Part shown: piece after piece, positions 59,901-64,000 of the stretch | Numbering within the stretch: the stretch's first letter is position 1 | How the letters are laid out: each line of letters opens with the position of its first letter | Translations under genes and position numbers: made by a program | Source: Mycobacterium conspicuum | GTDB lineage: Bacteria; Actinomycetota; Actinomycetes; Mycobacteriales; Mycobacteriaceae | Assembly: GCF_010730195.1 (NCBI RefSeq) | Contig: NZ_AP022613.1 | Coordinates: forward strand, 2,418,001 to 2,482,000 | Length of the DNA: 64,000 nt | Direction: 5' to 3' | The notes under the pieces: model-generated | What the model was told of the DNA's origin: nothing | What the model saw: only the letters and a program-made list of their open reading frames with translations | Database searches by the model: none

Positions 59901-61511
59901 GTTGCGCTTGGTATGCGCTCGCGAGCCGCGTAGCTCCAGACACAGTTCGGCACAGTCAATGTCGTCGGGCAAGTGGTGGGTCGCCACCAGTACCGTTCTC
60001 CCGGCGGCCATGAGCCCGGGGCCAGGGCTTAGCAGATCACGCAGGATGGCCTCGGCATCGGTCGCGTCGAGGTGCTCGGTGGGTTCGTCGAGCAGCACGA
60101 TCCGGGCGGGTGAGATGATCGCCCTCGCCAGCAGGAGCCGCCGGCGCTGGCCGGCCGAGACCGCCTGCGCGCCACCGGTCAACACCGTCGACAGGCCCTC
60201 GGGCAGACCGGCGAGCCAGGAGCCCAGGCCGACGGCGGCCAGCGCGGCCATAAGTTCGTCGTCGGGGCAGTCCCCGCGGGCGACGAGCAGGTTGTCCCGC
60301 ACGGTGGTGGCGAAGATGTGCGCGTCCTCGGCGAAAAAGCTGACCGTACGGTGCAATTCGGCCTCGTCGAACTGATCCAGTGCGGTTCCGTTGAGCGCCA
60401 CCCGTCCCGGTAGCAGTCCGGCGAGCGTCATCAGCAGTGTCGTCTTGCCGGCGCCGCTGGCGCCGGTGACGGCCAGCCGCGCACCCGGTGCCAGATCGAG
60501 CGAATGCGCGTCGGCGGACAACCGCAGGGCGCCCGCGGGTAGCGGTACGTGCGACGGCGTCGGGCGTACCGGTGGAGCCAGGTCGAGCAGGCGGCGCGCG
60601 GCGATCCGCGATCGCGTCAGCTGGACTGCGGCGGCCGGCAGGGGAGTCATCGCCTCGAATGCCGAGAGCGGCAACAACATCAGCACCGCCAGCGTGGTGG
60701 GAGCGGCCTGGGCCGCCATCGCAATTCCGGCCACCACCGCCCCGAGGACGCTTGCGCCGATGGCCGCGGTGGGCATCGCCTCGGCGATGGCGGCGGGTTT
60801 GGCGGCGGCATCGAGGGCGGTGCTCCAGGTGTGTTGGCGGCGTTGGGATTCGGCGATGACGTCGGGGAGCACGCCCGCCACCCGAAGCTCGGGCGCATGC
60901 TCGAGGGCGAGCATCGCCGCCGTGTCCCGCTCGGAATGCTGTTGGCGGGCAACCGCTTCCTGCGCGGCGGCGGCCCGTCCGGACAACCACGGCGCGACGA
61001 CGCCGGCGACGACCAGGCAGATCGCGAGCACCACCGCGGCCGCCGGTGAAATCGCGGCGATCACCGCGATCGCCGCCAGCCCCAGCACCGCCGCAACACC
61101 GGCCGGGACTAGGGCACGCACCAGCACGTCGGCCACCTCGTCGACGTCGGCGCCGAGGCGGGCGACCAGCTCCCCGCTGGGCAGCCGCACCGCCGTCGTT
61201 GACGGTCCGTGGGCGAGCCGGTGGTAGACGCGCTCGCGCGCGGTGCTGGCCGCGCGCAGGGCGGTGTCGTGCGTGGCCAGCCGCTCGCAGTAGTGCAACA
61301 CGCCCCGCGAGATCGCGAATGTCCGCACCGCCACCACCGCCACCGAAAGGTCCAGCACGGGCGGCATCTGCCAGGCGCGGGTGATTAGCCAGGCCGACAC
61401 CCCGGCGAGCGCCAATGCGCTGCCCAGCGACAGCACGCCCAGCGTTACGGCGAGCAGAATGCGGGGCAGCCGCGGGCGCAACAGCTTGACGGCGGCTTGC
61501 AGGTCAGACAT
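59862..61511 (-). CDS. cydC: ABC exporter CydC (cytochrome bd biogenesis)
   Basis: 549-aa half-transporter. With CydD it forms the heterodimeric heme/thiol-linked exporter required to assemble cytochrome bd oxidase. Residues 1-~310 form six membrane helices; the nucleotide-binding domain has Walker A GASGAGKTT, Q-loop region, signature VSAGQRRRLLLARA, Walker B RIVLLDEPTEHLD and H-loop LVATHH. ATG start overlaps the cydD stop by 8 nt. Last gene of cydBDC in this direction. Confidence 0.94.
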   Translation of the reverse strand: MSDLQAAVKLLRPRLPRILLAVTLGVLSLGSALALAGVSAWLITRAWQMPPVLDLSVAVVAVRTFAISRGVLHYCERLATHDTALRAASTARERVYHRLAHGPSTTAVRLPSGELVARLGADVDEVADVLVRALVPAGVAAVLGLAAIAVIAAISPAAAVVLAICLVVAGVVAPWLSGRAAAAQEAVARQQHSERDTAAMLALEHAPELRVAGVLPDVIAESQRRQHTWSTALDAAAKPAAIAEAMPTAAIGASVLGAVVAGIAMAAQAAPTTLAVLMLLPLSAFEAMTPLPAAAVQLTRSRIAARRLLDLAPPVRPTPSHVPLPAGALRLSADAHSLDLAPGARLAVTGASGAGKTTLLMTLAGLLPGRVALNGTALDQFDEAELHRTVSFFAEDAHIFATTVRDNLLVARGDCPDDELMAALAAVGLGSWLAGLPEGLSTVLTGGAQAVSAGQRRRLLLARAIISPARIVLLDEPTEHLDATDAEAILRDLLSPGPGLMAAGRTVLVATHHLPDDIDCAELCLELRGSRAHTKRNSKMPAARHELQR

Positions 61512-63144
61512 GGACGACCCGATCACCGATCGCGACGACGCGCTCGCGATGTCCGACGACCACCACCGTCGCGCCGGCCCGGGCCCGGTCGACGATGGCT
61601 TGCAATACCCGATCCTCGGTGTGGGCGTCGAGGTGTGCGGTGGGCTCGTCGAGCAGCAACACCGGGGCGCGCGACCCGAGCGCGCGGGCCAGGCCCAGCC
61701 GTTGCCGCTGCCCCAGCGACAGCCCGACGCCGCCGCGCCCGAGCACGGTGTCCATTTCGTCCGGCAGCTCGGCCAACACGTCGTCGAATCCGGCGGCGGC
61801 GCAGGCGCTTTCGACGTCATCGAGGTCGCCGAGAAGCATCAGGTTGTCTCGCACCGTGCCCGGCACCAGCGCCGGGCGCTGCGGCAGCCAGGACAACTGC
61901 GGCCACCACGCTTCGGGATCCAGTTCGGTGACGTCGACTCCGGCCACGGTGACCCGGCCCGATGACGGCAGCGTGAGCCCCGTGATCGCCTGCAACGTGG
62001 TGCTCTTGCCCGCGCCGTTGGGTCCGGTCAGCACCGTCACCTGACCGGGTTCGATGACGGCGCTGAGATCGTGCGGCGCCTCGCCGTCCCGGCCGGTGAC
62101 GCTGAGGTGCTCCAGCGCGATCACCGCCGCTCGCGCCGCAATCGTTCGTCGACGCTCGGGTGTGTGTTCCGGTTCGCCGATGAGCGCGAAGGCTTTGTCG
62201 GCCGCGGCCCGGCCGTCCTGGGCGGCATGGAATTCCACGCCGATGCGGCGCAACGGCCAGTACACGTCCGGCGCCAGCAGCAGCACGGTCAAGCCGGTAA
62301 CCAGGCTCATCTCGCCGAACACCAGGCGCAGGCCGATGCTGACCGCCACCAGCGCGACACCCAGCGTGGCCAGCAATTCCAGCACCAGCGCCGACAGGAA
62401 CGCGATCCGCAGCGTGGCGATCGCCGAGCGTCGGTGCGCGGCGCCGAGTTCGGCGATGCGCCGTTCCGGGCCCGAGGCGCGGCCCAGCGCCCGCAGGGTG
62501 GGGATGCCGGCGACCAGATCCAGCAGCCGCGCCTGCAGCGTCGACATCGCGGCCAGCGCCGCCGCCGACCGGTCCGCCGTCGCCAAGCCGATCAACACCA
62601 TGAACGCCGGTATCAAGGGCAGCGTGATCGCCACGATCACCGTCGATTTCAGGTCGTAGAGCGCGATCACCGCGACGGTCGCCGGGGTGAGGATCGCGGC
62701 GAGCAGCAGCGTGGGCAGGTATCCGGTGAAGTACGGCCGCAAGCCGTCCAGGCCTCGGGTGACCACGATCGCGGCGTCATCGCGCTGCGCCGCAAGCTCA
62801 CCGGGCTGTCGCGCGGTGACCGCGGCGAGCACCTCGCCGTTGAGTTCGGCGATCACCGCACTGGCCCCCTGTTGGCCGAGGCGCGCCTGCAGCCAGTGCG
62901 TCACGGCACGGATAGCCCACAGCGCCAACAGGATTGACAGGGCACCCGAGAGGATCTCCAGGCTGCGCGCCGCGGGGTCGGTGATGACGCGCGCGACGAT
63001 GCTTGCCAGCACGATCGCCGAGCCAATCGCGCAACCGGAGATCACCACCCCGCAGCCCACGGCCGCGACCAGGAAGCGGCGCAACGCGGGCGACGCCCGC
63101 CACAGCCGCGGGTCCAGCGGCGCCCGAGCGGCCCGCGTGCTCAG
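61504..63144 (-). CDS. cydD: ABC exporter CydD (cytochrome bd biogenesis)
   Basis: About 546 aa. The membrane domain begins at LDPRLWRASPALRRFLVAAV. The nucleotide-binding domain has Walker A TGPNGAGKST, signature LSLGQRQRLGLARAL, Walker B VLLLDEPTAHLD and the H-loop VVVGHRERV. The start is uncertain: no ATG, GTG or TTG occurs near the expected position. The best-placed codon is CTG at 63144, overlapping the cydB TGA (CTGA); other choices are a TTG about 60 nt downstream that cuts off conserved residues, or a TTG far inside cydB. It is certainly coupled to cydB. Confidence 0.9.
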   Translation of the reverse strand: MSTRAARAPLDPRLWRASPALRRFLVAAVGCGVVISGCAIGSAIVLASIVARVITDPAARSLEILSGALSILLALWAIRAVTHWLQARLGQQGASAVIAELNGEVLAAVTARQPGELAAQRDDAAIVVTRGLDGLRPYFTGYLPTLLLAAILTPATVAVIALYDLKSTVIVAITLPLIPAFMVLIGLATADRSAAALAAMSTLQARLLDLVAGIPTLRALGRASGPERRIAELGAAHRRSAIATLRIAFLSALVLELLATLGVALVAVSIGLRLVFGEMSLVTGLTVLLLAPDVYWPLRRIGVEFHAAQDGRAAADKAFALIGEPEHTPERRRTIAARAAVIALEHLSVTGRDGEAPHDLSAVIEPGQVTVLTGPNGAGKSTTLQAITGLTLPSSGRVTVAGVDVTELDPEAWWPQLSWLPQRPALVPGTVRDNLMLLGDLDDVESACAAAGFDDVLAELPDEMDTVLGRGGVGLSLGQRQRLGLARALGSRAPVLLLDEPTAHLDAHTEDRVLQAIVDRARAGATVVVVGHRERVVAIGDRVVHV

Positions 63145-64000
63145 GACGGACGCCTTGCCAGACCGATGGGCGGCGGTATCCGTTCGGCCGAGATGCGTTG
63201 CCGGAAAATCCAATACGTCCAGGCCTGGTACACCACCGTCAGCGGCGCCATGAAGGCCGTCACCCACGTCATCACCCCCAGGGTGTAGGGCGTCGACGAG
63301 GCGTTGTAGATGGTCAGGCTCCACTGCGCGTCCAGCGTCGAGGGCACCAGATTCGGATACAGCGCGCCGAACAACAGGATCACCACGGCCGCAACCACCA
63401 GCGCGGTGCAGGCAAACGCCCAACCGTCGGACAGGCGTCGCCACACCAGTGCGATCGCCGCCAGCTGCGCGACCACCGCCACCGTCAGCACCAGCCAGGT
63501 CCAGTCCTTGCCGTGGGCCAGCTGCGTCCAAAGGCCAAAGGCCGCAACCAGTCCCGTCACCGGAAGGGACAGCCACACGGCGATCCGGTGCGCGTCGTCG
63601 CGGATCGACCCGGAGGTCTTCAACGTCACGAACACCGCGCCGTAGAACAAGAACAGCCCACCGGTGGCCAGGCCGCCCAGCAGCGTGTAGGCGTTGAGCA
63701 CATCGCCGATCGACAGGTCGACGTGGCCGATGGCGTCCACCGGGAGCCCGCGCACCAGGATCGCGAACGCGACTCCCCACAAGATGGCGGGCAGCCAGGA
63801 CCCGGCCGCGATGGCGGCGTCGGCCCAGCCCCGCCACTTGGTGTCGTCGACCTTGCCGCGCCATTCGATCGCCACCGCGCGCACGATCATGCCGACCAGG
63901 ATCGCCAGCAGCGGCAGGTACAGCGTGGAGAACACGGTGGCATACCAGCCGGGGAATGCGGCGAACATCGCCGCGCCGCCGACGATGAGCCACACCTCGT
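63141..64000 (-). CDS. cydB: cytochrome bd ubiquinol oxidase subunit II (CydB), 5' end outside the window
   Basis: C-terminal ~286 residues of subunit II of the high-affinity terminal oxidase, a polytopic membrane protein. Recognisable: EVWLIVGGAAMFAAFPGWYA, where the Trp and neighbouring residues lie in the early helices; RGWADAAIAAGSWLPAILWGVAFA; and near the end NASSTPYTLGVMTWV, VYQAWTYWIFRQR. The reading frame stays open to the window edge, so the start and cydA lie beyond 64,000. Its stop overlaps the probable cydD start. Confidence 0.95.
   Translation of the reverse strand, partial: EVWLIVGGAAMFAAFPGWYATVFSTLYLPLLAILVGMIVRAVAIEWRGKVDDTKWRGWADAAIAAGSWLPAILWGVAFAILVRGLPVDAIGHVDLSIGDVLNAYTLLGGLATGGLFLFYGAVFVTLKTSGSIRDDAHRIAVWLSLPVTGLVAAFGLWTQLAHGKDWTWLVLTVAVVAQLAAIALVWRRLSDGWAFACTALVVAAVVILLFGALYPNLVPSTLDAQWSLTIYNASSTPYTLGVMTWVTAFMAPLTVVYQAWTYWIFRQRISAERIPPPIGLARRPS

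Noticed and set aside
1..64000. tRNA, rRNA or riboswitch genes
   Set aside because: I looked in the intergenic gaps and saw no cloverleaf, rRNA segment or recognisable riboswitch.

Overview
The window is high-GC mycobacterial chromosome, most probably from a slow grower. The evidence is a PE_PGRS gene, a 13E12-family HNH gene and a gene order (bioF-bioD-LigT-like, bioB, lipase, nrtR/nadABC, hisDCBHA-impA-hisFI, chaA, bcpB, trpE-trpC-trpB-trpA, lgt, pykA, tesB, cydBDC) that, from memory, follows the M. tuberculosis Rv1569-Rv1622c backbone, with species-specific blocks inserted. I cannot name the species.

Layout. 1-13.75 kb: non-ribosomal peptide synthetase (NRPS) genes. The 3' end of one subunit (ending in an epimerization domain) overlaps a 4,194-aa subunit of order C-A-T-C-A-T-C-A-T-E-C-T. 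13.76-14.44 kb: an isoprenylcysteine-methyltransferase-like membrane enzyme. 14.45-15.5 kb: mostly non-coding, with one possible small gene. 15.5-19.8 kb: a PE_PGRS gene whose glycine-rich repeat changes frame twice. 19.8-22.2 kb: bioF, bioD and a 2'-5' RNA ligase-like gene; bioA is not in its usual place. 22.2-26.9 kb: an aldo/keto reductase and a four-gene leftward cluster (59-aa membrane peptide, 613-aa His-rich membrane protein with a YtkA-like domain, cupredoxin-like lipoprotein, frameshifted FedA/FedB-like membrane protein). 27-28.9 kb: bioB, a BsaP-type auxiliary protein and a DUF2567 membrane protein. 28.8-34.6 kb: a secreted-lipase-family gene, then nrtR divergent from nadA-nadB-nadC across a perfect inverted repeat. 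34.6-37.6 kb: an accessory block of an AraC regulator, an SRPBCC protein, a TetR regulator and a zinc alcohol dehydrogenase. 38.1-44.5 kb: an eight-gene histidine operon coupled by stop/start overlaps. 44.5-47.4 kb: an inserted block of a 13E12 HNH gene and a receptor Ser/Thr kinase with a TPM sensor domain. 47.5-64 kb: chaA, bcpB, the trp operon with lgt, pykA, tesB1, a DUF2156 membrane protein and cydB-cydD-cydC (cydB runs off the end).

How the genes work together. Four cofactor or amino-acid pathways lie in series: biotin (bioF, bioD, bioB plus auxiliary protein), de novo NAD (nadABC under NrtR), histidine and tryptophan. HisA here is the PriA type and is expected to supply the TrpF step, which fits the absence of trpF. 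Several regulators and accessory genes (nrtR, AraC, TetR, 13E12, kinase, bcpB and perhaps hisD) have a -10-like hexamer 6-8 nt before the start codon, the arrangement of leaderless mycobacterial transcripts.

Most unusual points: the NRPS ends in a C-T module whose adenylation domain looks cleanly excised; the His-rich membrane/cupredoxin operon has no function I recognise; and a perfect 17-bp-arm palindromic element is read in frame as the N-terminus of HisF. Two frameshifts in separate genes both look like loss of one G from a GGGG run, so base-calling error has to be excluded before these are called pseudogenes.
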